DNA from: Paraclostridium dentum
GTDB lineage: Bacteria > Bacillota > Clostridia > Peptostreptococcales > Peptostreptococcaceae
Assembly: GCF_012922555.1 (NCBI RefSeq)
Contig: NZ_WIPK01000014.1
Location: 1-62,336, forward strand
Length of the DNA: 62,336 nt
Reading direction: 5' to 3'
Numbering within the stretch: position 1 is the stretch's first letter; the number at the start of each line of letters is the position of its first letter. The notes beneath the pieces are model-generated. The model saw nothing but the letters and a program-made list of their open reading frames with translations. It was not told the DNA's origin and did not search any database. Positions 27,037-36,302 of the stretch are shown here, piece by piece. The translations under genes and the position numbers were made by a program.

Positions 27037-27636
27037 TTAATACAAATCATTATTTAATATAATTTCTTTTCTACTTTTGTAATTCAATTTACTCATAACG
27101 TGACTTAAATGTTTTTTTACCGTGAATTCTGTTATATTTAATTTTTTAGATATCTCTCTATTAGATAACCCCTTGCTAGCCTCTATCATTACCTCTTTTT
27201 CTCTATCAGTAATAATGTATTTAAAATCTTTACTTTTCATTTTTCCTATAAGTTTATGTACTACTTGAGAGTCATAAAATTTACTTCCATTTAATACTTT
27301 ATTTATTATGTACTTAAATTCATATTCATCTTCAAAGTCAACTACATAACCATCTACATTATTATTCATACATAATTTAAGAACACTCTCGCTTTTTAAC
27401 TGATCTAAAACCATTAAGTATCTACTATAATCTTTTAATTTAAATATATTTTTTATGTTATTAAGTTTCTCATTATAAATATGACATATAGATAAATCAT
27501 ATTTTTTATGTTCATTTATTTTTTTATAACCATCGATATCAAATATATCTATATTTATATCTCCATATATTTTTATTATTAAGTTCTTTATTATCTCTCT
27601 TATAATTGCAGAATTCGATAAAATTAGTATATTCAT
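27037..27636 (-). CDS. second LuxR-type regulator with a pseudo-receiver
   Basis: 199 residues, a paralogue of the regulator at 26136. The C-terminal LuxR HTH (about 140-195: DREKEVMIEASKGLSNREISKKLNITEFTVKKHL) is intact. The receiver is degenerate: the N-terminal acidic pair is absent (LSNS), and the phosphoacceptor position reads LSICHIY with no Asp. Phosphorylation is therefore unlikely. It sits between the sortase gene and the riboswitch, 71 bases after the sortase gene. Confidence 0.82.
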   Translation of the reverse strand: MNILILSNSAIIREIIKNLIIKIYGDINIDIFDIDGYKKINEHKKYDLSICHIYNEKLNNIKNIFKLKDYSRYLMVLDQLKSESVLKLCMNNNVDGYVVDFEDEYEFKYIINKVLNGSKFYDSQVVHKLIGKMKSKDFKYIITDREKEVMIEASKGLSNREISKKLNITEFTVKKHLSHVMSKLNYKSRKEIILNNDLY

Positions 27637-27707
27637 ATTTGCCCCCTAGAACTTGTAATATACTTTTTATTATTATTAATAGTTAAGTATATTACACTTT
27701 TTTCATA

Positions 27708-28268
27708 CTACTTTATATACTCTCCTTTAACTATTAGTCTATGACTTCCTATATATTTAGGCGTACATGTGACTAGAGTTATTTCTTTTTTATTTTTATC
27801 AGTTGAATCTACTACATCTACTTTATCTGGTGTAACAACTTCTATATTATTCACTTTATACTTAAATTTTTCGTTTCCAGATAAAACATTTATCTCATCT
27901 CCTACTTGTAGTTCATCTAAGTTTGAAAAAAACTTGTTACTTTTATATGCCCTATGACCTGCAACTGCAAAATTTCCATATTCTCCTGGCATAGATGTAT
28001 TTTCAAAATGTCCTACTGCATCTTTTAATATCTCGTTGTCTATACCTCTTTTAATTGCTACTTCTAAATCTATCTTAGGTATATTTAAAACTCCTATTAC
28101 ATCTCCTAAATTATATTCATCATTTTGAATATCACTAGTGATTATGGTTTCTTTATAATCTTCTACCATCTTATTATTTATTTTAGATGTTGTGTAATTT
28201 AAATATAAAACTCCACATATTACACATGCCCCAAAAGCTATGAGTAACTTTCCAAAAATACGCTTCAT
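27708..28268 (-). CDS. class D-like sortase
   Basis: A membrane-anchored transpeptidase that joins LPXTG-type proteins to the wall. An N-terminal transmembrane helix (about 8-25) precedes the sortase barrel with catalytic His105 (AVAGHRAY), Cys168 (TLVTCTP) and Arg177 (SHRLIV). The short length (186), TLVTCTP block and lack of a C-terminal helix favour class D over A or B. A probable substrate, the LPQTG protein at 30054, is in the same cluster. Confidence 0.9.
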   Translation of the reverse strand: MKRIFGKLLIAFGACVICGVLYLNYTTSKINNKMVEDYKETIITSDIQNDEYNLGDVIGVLNIPKIDLEVAIKRGIDNEILKDAVGHFENTSMPGEYGNFAVAGHRAYKSNKFFSNLDELQVGDEINVLSGNEKFKYKVNNIEVVTPDKVDVVDSTDKNKKEITLVTCTPKYIGSHRLIVKGEYIK

Positions 28269-28285
28269 ATTATCACATCCTCTTT

Positions 28286-28783
28286 TTAATCTTTATAATA
28301 AAAGAATATAAATACTGCTAAAAGAATCATTTCAATAGCTATTGCTTTTGGATTAGATAGTAAGTTCATTACATATCCTACTTTAGGAATGCTAAATTTA
28401 ACTTCTCCTATTATATTTTCTTCTTTTAAAATATCTGCATCATTTATATTATTGTTATCACCTTTTGTTATATATCCTTCATTTGTTTCTTCTATTATTC
28501 TATGAGTTATTATTACTCCTTCGCTGTCTTTGTACGTTACGATATCATTTACTTTTATATCAGATTTGTCTTTATGCTGAGTTATAACCATATCTCCTGG
28601 ATAAAACTTAGGCTCCATACTTCCAGATAATACTGTATAACTTCTAAACCCAATTAATTTAAACATTTTATCTGATTTGGTAGTAATTAAATTTAATGTT
28701 AATATTGTAATTAAACATACAACTAATATGTTTAATATTTTAGATTTATCGAATTTCTTAACTTCTACTTTTTCTTCTCCCAT
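28286..28783 (-). CDS. sipW: SipW-type signal peptidase I
   Basis: An ER-type signal peptidase: catalytic Ser55 in VLSGSMEP and His94 in ITHRI in place of the bacterial Lys. Hydrophobic segments lie at both ends (about 15-33 and 143-160). In B. subtilis SipW cleaves TasA and TapA, and this copy lies beside two TasA-like genes. The ATG at 28783 (MGEEKVEV) is seven bases after AGGAG and is preferred over the ATG at 28789. Confidence 0.92.
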   Translation of the reverse strand: MGEEKVEVKKFDKSKILNILVVCLITILTLNLITTKSDKMFKLIGFRSYTVLSGSMEPKFYPGDMVITQHKDKSDIKVNDIVTYKDSEGVIITHRIIEETNEGYITKGDNNNINDADILKEENIIGEVKFSIPKVGYVMNLLSNPKAIAIEMILLAVFIFFYYKD

Positions 28784-28803
28784 TTTCATTCTCCTTGTAA
28801 AAT

Positions 28804-28832
28804 AAAAGTGGTATCTATAGAGATACCACTTC
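28804..28832 (-). terminator. internal terminator between the TasA-like gene and sipW
   Basis: An 11-pair stem (28806-28816 with 28821-28831) is followed on the minus strand by TTTTATTTT. It should lower expression of sipW and the sortase relative to the structural gene. Confidence 0.75.
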
Positions 28833-28837
28833 TTAAA

Positions 28838-30061
28838 TTATTCTTGTGTTTCTATTTCTTCTTTTGATGGTTCTATCATATCTGGTTGAATAGGCTCAAC
28901 TTTTGGACATTCAATAATCTCTAGTTCACTTGTTTTTTCTGTTTCTTCACTCGATGGTTTTATCGTATCTGTTTCAGTTTTCATTTCTATTTCTTCATTT
29001 CGTTGATCTAATATCTCCATAGACTCTGGTTTAGTTTCTTCTAATAGATACAATATAGTTTTATGTCCATCATACACCACTTCACCATGACACTTACCAT
29101 TTACACCATGATCCGGATGATTTGCATCATCACAATCGTTACCTGCATTTTTTAAAGTTGCATTACATTTTAGCTCATAACTTTCTATTAAATTCCCGTC
29201 CTTTTTCACATCAACTTTAATAGTTATATTCACAACTCCTTTAAATTCCATTGAGTTATTACCTGTTGGTTGTATTAAAATATAATCTTTATCCCCATAT
29301 TTATAATATTTTGCTTCATACTTTACCGTCCCAGTTACACTAGATACTGTAGCTGATAATTCAAATTCATTATTTGTCCCCTTTACATTAACTGGAACAT
29401 ATAGTTTTTCAAATGAATTACCTTTACCACCTGTAAAATATGCTTTTTCCCCTGTATTTATGGTTATTATTTCCCTTTGAGCTACTCTTATAGTATTTTT
29501 CTGTATAGCTACATCATAGAATCCATTATTAGACAAATCATTAGCTTTATTTGTTTGTGTAGATTTTACAGATAAATTTACATTTTGCACTTTACCAGCT
29601 AAGCTATTTTGTACTCCTTTGTCCATCTCAGCTACAGTTATATCTATACTCCCAGTTATACTACTTCCTGGATCTAATACAAATAATTTTGTATCATTGT
29701 ACATAACTCCATCTTTAATAGTAATATCGCCAAATCCAAATTTAGGTCTTAAATATGATTTGATTTCATCAGGTATAGATAAATCTAAGCTTATATTTTG
29801 ATTTAGGGTACCCTTATTGGTTATTTTAACAGGTATTTTTATCACATCACCTGGTTGAACATCTGTAAAATCTAAACCTTCACTAACTTCTACATCTACA
29901 TCTCCAGTACTTATAGTTAAATTATCAGTAACATCTTCAGTATCTTTAAATAAAGCATAAATTCCCACAGTTTGAGTACATACTATAGCTAAGGCAAGAG
30001 CTAAACTAGCCATAGTAGTTTTTATCGTACTTTTTCTTATTTTATCTTTTAATCTACTCAT
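28838..30061 (-). CDS. large TasA-like surface/matrix protein with acidic tail
   Basis: 407 residues. The N-terminal signal (about 14-37) is followed by ALFKDTEDVTDNLTISTGDVDVEV, the typical start of the TasA/CalY (camelysin) family cleaved by SipW. A second beta-rich region spans about 185-305. A Cys/His cluster follows (Cys299, Cys310, Cys324; His315, 318, 325, 333), then a Pro/Glu/Thr-rich acidic tail from about 342. It has no LPXTG motif. Its ATG overlaps the stop of the LPQTG gene, so the two are coupled. It is probably an extracellular fibre or matrix component. Confidence 0.8.
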   Translation of the reverse strand: MSRLKDKIRKSTIKTTMASLALALAIVCTQTVGIYALFKDTEDVTDNLTISTGDVDVEVSEGLDFTDVQPGDVIKIPVKITNKGTLNQNISLDLSIPDEIKSYLRPKFGFGDITIKDGVMYNDTKLFVLDPGSSITGSIDITVAEMDKGVQNSLAGKVQNVNLSVKSTQTNKANDLSNNGFYDVAIQKNTIRVAQREIITINTGEKAYFTGGKGNSFEKLYVPVNVKGTNNEFELSATVSSVTGTVKYEAKYYKYGDKDYILIQPTGNNSMEFKGVVNITIKVDVKKDGNLIESYELKCNATLKNAGNDCDDANHPDHGVNGKCHGEVVYDGHKTILYLLEETKPESMEILDQRNEEIEMKTETDTIKPSSEETEKTSELEIIECPKVEPIQPDMIEPSKEEIETQE

Positions 30062-30806
30062 GGTGTTTACCTCCTTTTTCTTTTGATGATTTTTTATTCA
30101 ATATAAATCCTGTACCTATTGCAACACTCCCGAGAACTACTAAACTAGCTCCATTTATAATTCCACCTGTTTGTGGTAATTTACCTGATTGACTTCCATC
30201 AACATCAGTTCCTGGATTAACTGGTTTATCTGGCTTAGTTGGATTATCTGCATCTGGGTTTGATGGTTCGTCTGGATTAATAGGTGGAACTATATTTTCA
30301 TCCATTTTATATGCAACACCTATATTAAATACATTATCAAGAGCTTGTGCATCATTATCCATTTCTAAATCCATATCTATTGACATATTTAATAACTCTC
30401 TATCGTTCGCTTTTATATCTATTTCATTTGATAAGAGTATACCGTCCTCTGACAATAAATCGTTAAGTCTATCTTTAAATAATATCTCTCCATTATGAAT
30501 TAAAGTAACCGTACTATTCTTAGCTAATTCTTTAAACTGTTTACTATTTATATCTAATTCTTCACCTGTCTTCCAGACTTTAGATGATTTTAAACTCATA
30601 TATAATCTATCTATTTGTATGTCATTTTCTTTATTATTATTTATATAGAAATCTTTTGATTCTAACCTTCCTGGATACCAAAGACCTTGTTCTTCTGTAA
30701 ATATTTGATCTATCGTTATATCACTATCAGCATAACTTTTTATAGGAAATAATGATATCATAAATGTCATAGTTAATATTTGTATAATTCTTTTGTTTAG
30801 TTTCAT
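30054..30806 (-). CDS. LPQTG-anchored surface protein
   Basis: A secreted protein with signal peptide (about 1-26, ending SYADS), a beta-rich domain (about 27-165), a Pro/Asn/Asp-rich spacer, then LPQTG (210-214), a hydrophobic helix and a Lys/His tail: a complete sortase signal. I start at the ATG at 30806 (MKLNKR). The GTG at 30815 lies inside the ribosome binding site. It sits between the two TasA-like genes and is probably anchored by the sortase at 27708. It may play the wall-anchor role that TapA has in Bacillus, with no sequence similarity seen. Confidence 0.85.
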   Translation of the reverse strand: MKLNKRIIQILTMTFMISLFPIKSYADSDITIDQIFTEEQGLWYPGRLESKDFYINNNKENDIQIDRLYMSLKSSKVWKTGEELDINSKQFKELAKNSTVTLIHNGEILFKDRLNDLLSEDGILLSNEIDIKANDRELLNMSIDMDLEMDNDAQALDNVFNIGVAYKMDENIVPPINPDEPSNPDADNPTKPDKPVNPGTDVDGSQSGKLPQTGGIINGASLVVLGSVAIGTGFILNKKSSKEKGGKHHE

Positions 30807-30823
30807 AATAATCACCTACTTCT

Positions 30824-30850
30824 AAAAAAGCACTCTATTTCTAGAGTGCC
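30824..30850 (-). terminator. internal terminator after the calY-type gene
   Basis: Stem GCACTCTA/TAGAGTGC (30830-30837 with 30842-30849) is followed on the minus strand by six Ts. It separates the first structural gene from the rest of the cluster. Confidence 0.8.
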
Positions 30851-30862
30851 TTTATCTTTTTA

Positions 30863-31435
30863 TTAATTTACAGCAGTATCTTTTGTTATTTGTTGAGCAT
30901 TTATAATAAATCCATCTTCTAGATCTATAATTTGCTCTTCTTGAGCATCACTATTTATAAGCTTTTCAGTTTTGCTATGTTCTGAACCTTTTGTAACTTC
31001 TAACTTTAATTCAACAGTTGCAGTTTGTCCTGGTTCAAATACTTTACCACTTAAATCATTATCTCCATCTTTAAATGTAGCATTAAATTCTATTCCATCA
31101 GGTAATTTGCTAGTTTTATCTTTATTTTCATCTAATGTTAATATTGCTTTTAATGTTCCTTCATTTGTTATAGTTACTTTTTTTGTAAGAACATCTCCAA
31201 ATTTTAAGTTATCGAATTGTGCTGGCCCAGTTGTTCCTTTACTATCATCTTCTCCATTACGAGCTAATTTCCAATCTTGTGCAGTTGTAGCTTCTATGTC
31301 TACATCCCCTGTACTTATTGATAACTCTCCAACTGTATCAACCTTATCTGTAAATAAAGCCTTTGTTCCTAAAAAAGTTCCCCCAACTAATAATGTAGCT
31401 GCTAAAGCATATGCTACTGTTTTATTTTTTTTCAT
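30863..31435 (-). CDS. TasA/CalY-family (camelysin-like) protein
   Basis: 190 residues: signal peptide (about 1-26), then ALFTDKVDTVGELSISTGDVDIEA, nearly the same N terminus as the larger TasA-like protein. A beta-sandwich domain typical of TasA/camelysin (M73) follows. B. subtilis TasA forms extracellular amyloid-like or globular-subunit fibres in biofilms. It is the first gene of the module, with AGGGGG before the ATG and a terminator directly after, an arrangement giving a major structural subunit and less of the downstream products. Confidence 0.87.
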   Translation of the reverse strand: MKKNKTVAYALAATLLVGGTFLGTKALFTDKVDTVGELSISTGDVDIEATTAQDWKLARNGEDDSKGTTGPAQFDNLKFGDVLTKKVTITNEGTLKAILTLDENKDKTSKLPDGIEFNATFKDGDNDLSGKVFEPGQTATVELKLEVTKGSEHSKTEKLINSDAQEEQIIDLEDGFIINAQQITKDTAVN

Positions 31436-31589
31436 CCGAAAATTTCCCCCTATAAAGAATTTTAATTATTACATAATTTATTTTATATTCAATTGCAAGT
31501 AAAATATATTGACCTCTATTCCCATTTTTGACTCTACTTTTCTACATATATACTTATCTTTGTTTCTACCTCTCTCTTTTCTCCATTGG

Positions 31590-31609
31590 TATACTACACC
31601 TTATACTAC
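31590..31609. repeat. short direct repeat upstream of the calY-type gene
   Basis: TATACTAC occurs twice (31590-31597 and 31602-31609), four bases apart. It lies about 155 bases upstream of the first gene of the TasA module and could be a binding site for one of its LuxR-type regulators. There is no direct evidence for that. Confidence 0.35.
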
Positions 31610-31644
31610 TTAAGTTTAATTTGTATAAATTCCTATTATTAAAC

Positions 31645-31695
31645 AATAAAAAAAGCTGTTTAATAAATTTATTAAACAGCTTTTTTATTATTTAT
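31645..31695. repeat. 51-bp repeat, copy 2 (right end of the TasA module)
   Basis: Identical to 26089-26139 in the same orientation. It overlaps the plc stop codon and contains the plc terminator (stem 31648-31667 with 31668-31686). Confidence 0.9.
31648..31687 (-). terminator. terminator after plc
   Basis: The same long GCTGTTTAATAAA-based stem as after ferritin, with Ts on the minus-strand side. Confidence 0.88.
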
Positions 31696-32884
31696 TTATA
31701 TAGTAAGTTTCGTTACCTGTAAACACTTTATTCACATCTTGTTGTTGTATTACTTTTCCATTTGCTATTAATTTGAAGTTGCTTAACTCCCAATCATCAC
31801 TTATAGATGTCAATTTTTCTTTTCTTATCCAATAGTTAGATATATTATTTATATCTACTTCTTCTCCATCTTTTGTTTTTAATATATAATTATCTACTTG
31901 ATTTCTTTCAAAGTCATTCCCTGCATTATCTAATTTCCATTCAAATTTCTTACCTTCATTTGTTTCAAATCCGAAATATACATTATCATCAGTTCCTGCA
32001 TATTTATTATCTGCAGTCTTTAATACTATATTAAATTCATTAGTTAATGAATCATTATCTCCTGTATTTTCATTAGAAACTTCATTCATGAATCTATATA
32101 AAAATCCAGCAGTACATACTTGAGAATTTTTTATAGCTTCTCTTCCAGAATAATCCCAATCATCCCAACTATGACTCATAGTTGAATGACTATAATATAA
32201 ATCTTTAGCTATCTTAGCATATTTGATAGAGTTTTGTGTCATCCATTTATTAAAACTTGGATTTTCCATAGCTTCTTTATATACCCCTGATGTAGTATCA
32301 TTTCCTGAAGTATTTAAAGCATAGTTATCTTTTCTTTCTTCTACAAATGTTTCATATTTAACATGCCCAGGACTATCTACTGCAGTTACATTTGAAGCAT
32401 GATATGGAGTATTTAAATCCCCTAAATAATGTAATCCTTGTCCTAAAAGGAATGTAGCTTCTTTGAAGTTCCCCTTTTCCCATTCATTTTTAGCTAATGT
32501 AGTAAACTTTCTAACTTGAGTTTCTGCAGTATCATATATAGGATATGATGCATACCAACTATTATCGATAGTAAAGTTGTTTCCAGTGTCAGGATCATAG
32601 AAATGATCTTGATATAGATCATATGCATTAGGATCGTAATCTGGATATGTAGACCCTAACTTTAAATCACCTAAGTGTTCATTTAAAATTTTAATATTAT
32701 CCTTAATTTTCTGAGATTCATTTCCACTTAAATCATTGTTTAGCATACTTAACCCATGTTCTGCTATTAATGAATGTGTACCTGTTCCATCTTTTTTACC
32801 ATCCCATGCATAAGAAGTCCCACCCATAAGAGTACATAACCCTAATATGCACAGTATATTCGATACTTTTTTTAAAGCTTTCAT
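31688..32884 (-). CDS. plc: zinc-dependent phospholipase C (alpha-toxin family)
   Basis: Hydrolyses phosphatidylcholine and related lipids in host membranes. Signal peptide cleaved after SYA, so the mature protein begins Trp27 ([12 protein letters not shown]), which is itself a zinc ligand. Other zinc ligands are in [19 protein letters not shown] and [15 protein letters not shown]-terminal PLAT/C2-like domain covers about 275-398. Length equals that of C. perfringens alpha-toxin (398). Two aromatic membrane-contact residues of alpha-toxin (Tyr331, Phe334) are Leu and Ile here ([11 protein letters not shown]). A LytTR-type box lies upstream. Confidence 0.95.
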   Translation of the reverse strand: MKALKKVSNILCILGLCTLMGGTSYAWDGKKDGTGTHSLIAEHGLSMLNNDLSGNESQKIKDNIKILNEHLGDLKLGSTYPDYDPNAYDLYQDHFYDPDTGNNFTIDNSWYASYPIYDTAETQVRKFTTLAKNEWEKGNFKEATFLLGQGLHYLGDLNTPYHASNVTAVDSPGHVKYETFVEERKDNYALNTSGNDTTSGVYKEAMENPSFNKWMTQNSIKYAKIAKDLYYSHSTMSHSWDDWDYSGREAIKNSQVCTAGFLYRFMNEVSNENTGDNDSLTNEFNIVLKTADNKYAGTDDNVYFGFETNEGKKFEWKLDNAGNDFERNQVDNYILKTKDGEEVDINNISNYWIRKEKLTSISDDWELSNFKLIANGKVIQQQDVNKVFTGNETYYINK

Positions 32885-32967
32885 GTATTGACCTCCCTAA
32901 TATCCTCTTGTATTACATTTCTTTCATGTCAAATATTATCATTTTTTATTTTTTTAACAATGTTTTT

Positions 32968-32997
32968 GGACTAAAACATCGATATAAGGGAGTAAAA
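32968..32997 (-). promoter_or_regulatory. LytTR-type regulator box upstream of plc
   Basis: Minus-strand direct repeats TTTTACTCC (32989-32997) and TTTTAGTCC (32968-32976), separated by exactly 12 bases. Two 9-bp direct repeats with a 12-bp spacer is the geometry of AgrA/VirR-class binding sites. The same pair, with the same spacing, occurs at 48704-48733. A -10-like sequence follows within about 15 bases. Confidence 0.65.
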
Positions 32998-33007
32998 TTA
33001 GAATTTT

Positions 33008-33050
33008 AAAAAAATATGGAGTTGTTTTAATTATCTAAAAACAACTCCAT
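33008..33050 (-). terminator. terminator after carB
   Basis: A 13-pair stem (33016-33028 with 33038-33050) is followed on the minus strand by a run of Ts. Confidence 0.85.
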
Positions 33051-33056
33051 AATCTC

Positions 33057-36000
33057 TTAATCTGCTATATTGTAAACTGCTAATCCATCTCTATTTATTT
33101 CTTTTTTCTTAACTTCTACTAAAGCTTTTAATGTATCTAACGAAGTCATTACTTCTGTTGAAAACTCCGTAGCTGTTCTTCTTATCTTGAACCCATCTCT
33201 AGTTGAGTCATTTCCTTTAGTAGGTGTATTTATTACTATATCTACTTGCTTATTTCTTATAACATCTAATATGTTAGGTCTAGCTTCTTCTACTCTATTT
33301 ACTATTGTAGCTTCTATTCCATTTTCTCTTAAAGATTCAGCCGTTCCTTCTGTTGCTACAAATGTATATCCTAACTCATTCATGTCTTTAGCTATTTCTA
33401 TAAACTCATCTTTATCATAATTATTTATAGTTGCTAAAACAACACCTCTTTTATTAGACATCTTTTTACCAGCACCTAAGAATCCTTTGTATAAAGCTTC
33501 TTCTAAAGTTTCTCCTACTCCTAAAACTTCTCCTGTAGATTTCATTTCAGGCCCTAAGCTTACATCTACCTTAGCAAGCTTTGACATTGAGAATACTGGA
33601 ACTTTTACAGATATTAACTTAGGCTCTTTATAAACTCCTGTTCCATATCCTAAATCTTTTAACTTAGACCCTAACATACATTTCGTAGCTAAATCCACTA
33701 TAGGCACCTTACTAACCTTACTTATATATGGAACTGTTCTACTAGCTCTTGGGTTAACTTCTATTATATACAGTTCTCCATGGAACTCTATAAACTGGAT
33801 ATTAACCATTCCTAATACATTTAACTCTAAAGCAATTTTTTTCGTATAATCTAATATTTTTGCTTTTATTTCGTCACTTATGTTTTGGCTTGGATACATT
33901 GTTATACTATCTCCAGAGTGAACTCCAGCTCTCTCTAAATGTTCCATTATACCTGGTATTAATATTTCTTCTCCATCACATATAGCATCTACTTCTATTT
34001 CTCTACCAGTTAAGTATTTATCTATAAGCACAGGATTTTTAGTATCTCTTAAAAATGCATCTTTTAAATATTGAGCTAACTTGTTTTCATCATAAGTTAT
34101 TTCCATTCCTTGACCACCTAGAACATATGAAGGTCTAACAAGTACTGGATATCCTAACTTTTTAGCTTCTTCGATACCTTCATTCACTGACCATATAGCT
34201 TTTCCTTTTGGTCTATTTATATCTAGTTTTTCTAATAACTCATCAAACTTCTCTCTATCTTCAGCTGCATCTATATCCTTGCAACTAGTTCCTAATATCT
34301 TTATTTTCTTTTCATCTAGGAATTTAGCTAATTTTATAGCTGTCTGTCCTCCAAATTGAAGTATAACTCCATCTGGATTTTCTTTTTCTATTATATTTAA
34401 AACTTCTTCTTCTGTTAGTGGTTCAAAGTATAATTTATCAGAAGTATCGAAGTCTGTACTTACTGTTTCTGGATTGTTATTTACTATTATAGTTTCTATT
34501 CCTTGTGCTCTTAAAGATTTTACACAATGAACTGAGCAATAATCAAATTCTATACCTTGACCTATTCTTATTGGTCCAGACCCTAAAACTATTACTTTTT
34601 TCTTATCACTTACTACTACCTCATCGTATTGTTCGTAAGTTGAGTAGTAATATGGAGATAAAGCATCGAATTCTCCTCCACAAGTATCAACCATTTTATA
34701 CGATGGGTTTATATTGTATAAGCTTCTTAACTCATAAACTTTAGCTGGACTTATTTTCATTAAATCAGCTATTCCTTTATCTGAGAATCCTTTTTTCTTT
34801 AACTCTAGTAAATATTCTTTATTTAAATCTTCAATATGCATTCCTCTTAACTTTTCTTCTTGTTCTACTATCCACTTAAATTTATTTATAAACCACTTAT
34901 CAACCCCGGTGATTTGTTCTATCATTTCTATCTTATAGCCTCTTCTTATCATTTCAGCTAAATCGAATAGTCTTTCATCATCAGGAACTACTACTCTTGC
35001 TTTTAGTTCTTCTATACTTCTATCTTCAGATGCCTTATGAACTAATGAGTATTTTCCTATTTCAAGAGATCTTATTCCTTTAAGTATAGCTGCTTCAAAA
35101 TTGCTTCCTATACTCATTATTTCTCCTGTAGCCATCATCTTTGTTCCTAACTTTCTGTTAGCTTGCTTAAATTTATCGAATGGCCATTTAGGTATTTTTA
35201 CAACTACATAATCTAGTGTAGGTTCAAAACATGCATAAGTCTTTTTAGTAACAGCATTTTGTATTTCATCCAATGTATATCCTAATGCAATTTTAGCTGC
35301 AACCTTAGCTATTGGATATCCTGTAGCTTTTGATGCAAGTGCAGAAGATCTACTTACTCTTGGGTTTATTTCTATTATTGCATATTCTAAACTGTGAGGA
35401 TTTAAAGCTATTTGAACATTACATCCACCTTGAACTTCTATAGCATTTATTATATCTATTGATGCTTTTCTAAGCATTTGATATTCTTTATCACTTAAAG
35501 TTTGGCTCGGTGCTACTACTATACTGTCTCCTGTATGAACTCCAACTGGATCTATATTTTCCATATTACATACTGTTATACAGTTACCATTAGAGTCTCT
35601 CATTACTTCATACTCTATTTCTTTCCAACCTTTTATACTTTTTTCAAGTAGTACTTGGCTTACTGGACTTAACTGTAATCCTTGAGAAAGTATTTCTGTT
35701 AGCTCTTCCTCATTATCAGCTATACCTCCTCCAGTTCCTCCTAGAGTATATGCAGGTCTTACTACTACCGGATATCCTATTTTCTCCGCAAATGCTAATC
35801 CATCATCTAAGTTAGTTACTATATCACTAATAACTACTGGTTGGTTTATTTCTTTCATTACTTCTCTAAATAAATCTCTATCTTCACCTTTTTTTATAGA
35901 ATCTATAGAAGTTCCTAAAACTCTTACATTATATTTATCAAGTATTCCTGCATCATGAAGTTCGACAGCTAAATTAAGTCCTGTTTGACCTCCCATTCCA

Positions 36001-36263
36001 GCTAATATACTATCTGGTCTTTCTTTTTCTATTATTTTTTCTATAAATTCTATTGTTAATGGTTCTATATATATCTTATCTGCTACTTCTCCATCAGTCA
36101 TTATTGTAGCTGGGTTACTATTTATTAAAACAACTTCTATTCCCTCTTCTTTTAACGCTTGGCAAGCTTGTGTTCCTGAATAGTCAAACTCAGCTGCTTG
36201 TCCTATTATTATCGGTCCTGAACCTAGTACTAATGTCTTTTTTATATTATCTATTTTAGGCAT
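33057..36263 (-). CDS. carB: carbamoyl-phosphate synthase, large subunit
   Basis: 1068 residues with the duplicated ATP-grasp halves. The N-terminal half has [22 protein letters not shown] and the second half starts near 555 with [22 protein letters not shown]. The C-terminal MGS-like allosteric domain begins near 935. It makes carbamoyl phosphate from bicarbonate, ammonia delivered by CarA, and ATP. It is the last gene of pyrF-carA-carB. Because the operon is behind PyrR hairpins, this is the pyrimidine-controlled enzyme. Confidence 0.97.
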   Translation of the reverse strand: MPKIDNIKKTLVLGSGPIIIGQAAEFDYSGTQACQALKEEGIEVVLINSNPATIMTDGEVADKIYIEPLTIEFIEKIIEKERPDSILAGMGGQTGLNLAVELHDAGILDKYNVRVLGTSIDSIKKGEDRDLFREVMKEINQPVVISDIVTNLDDGLAFAEKIGYPVVVRPAYTLGGTGGGIADNEEELTEILSQGLQLSPVSQVLLEKSIKGWKEIEYEVMRDSNGNCITVCNMENIDPVGVHTGDSIVVAPSQTLSDKEYQMLRKASIDIINAIEVQGGCNVQIALNPHSLEYAIIEINPRVSRSSALASKATGYPIAKVAAKIALGYTLDEIQNAVTKKTYACFEPTLDYVVVKIPKWPFDKFKQANRKLGTKMMATGEIMSIGSNFEAAILKGIRSLEIGKYSLVHKASEDRSIEELKARVVVPDDERLFDLAEMIRRGYKIEMIEQITGVDKWFINKFKWIVEQEEKLRGMHIEDLNKEYLLELKKKGFSDKGIADLMKISPAKVYELRSLYNINPSYKMVDTCGGEFDALSPYYYSTYEQYDEVVVSDKKKVIVLGSGPIRIGQGIEFDYCSVHCVKSLRAQGIETIIVNNNPETVSTDFDTSDKLYFEPLTEEEVLNIIEKENPDGVILQFGGQTAIKLAKFLDEKKIKILGTSCKDIDAAEDREKFDELLEKLDINRPKGKAIWSVNEGIEEAKKLGYPVLVRPSYVLGGQGMEITYDENKLAQYLKDAFLRDTKNPVLIDKYLTGREIEVDAICDGEEILIPGIMEHLERAGVHSGDSITMYPSQNISDEIKAKILDYTKKIALELNVLGMVNIQFIEFHGELYIIEVNPRASRTVPYISKVSKVPIVDLATKCMLGSKLKDLGYGTGVYKEPKLISVKVPVFSMSKLAKVDVSLGPEMKSTGEVLGVGETLEEALYKGFLGAGKKMSNKRGVVLATINNYDKDEFIEIAKDMNELGYTFVATEGTAESLRENGIEATIVNRVEEARPNILDVIRNKQVDIVINTPTKGNDSTRDGFKIRRTATEFSTEVMTSLDTLKALVEVKKKEINRDGLAVYNIAD

Positions 36264-36302
36264 AATTTATTTCTCCTTATCTAAGTTAATTTAAACAATC
36301 GC

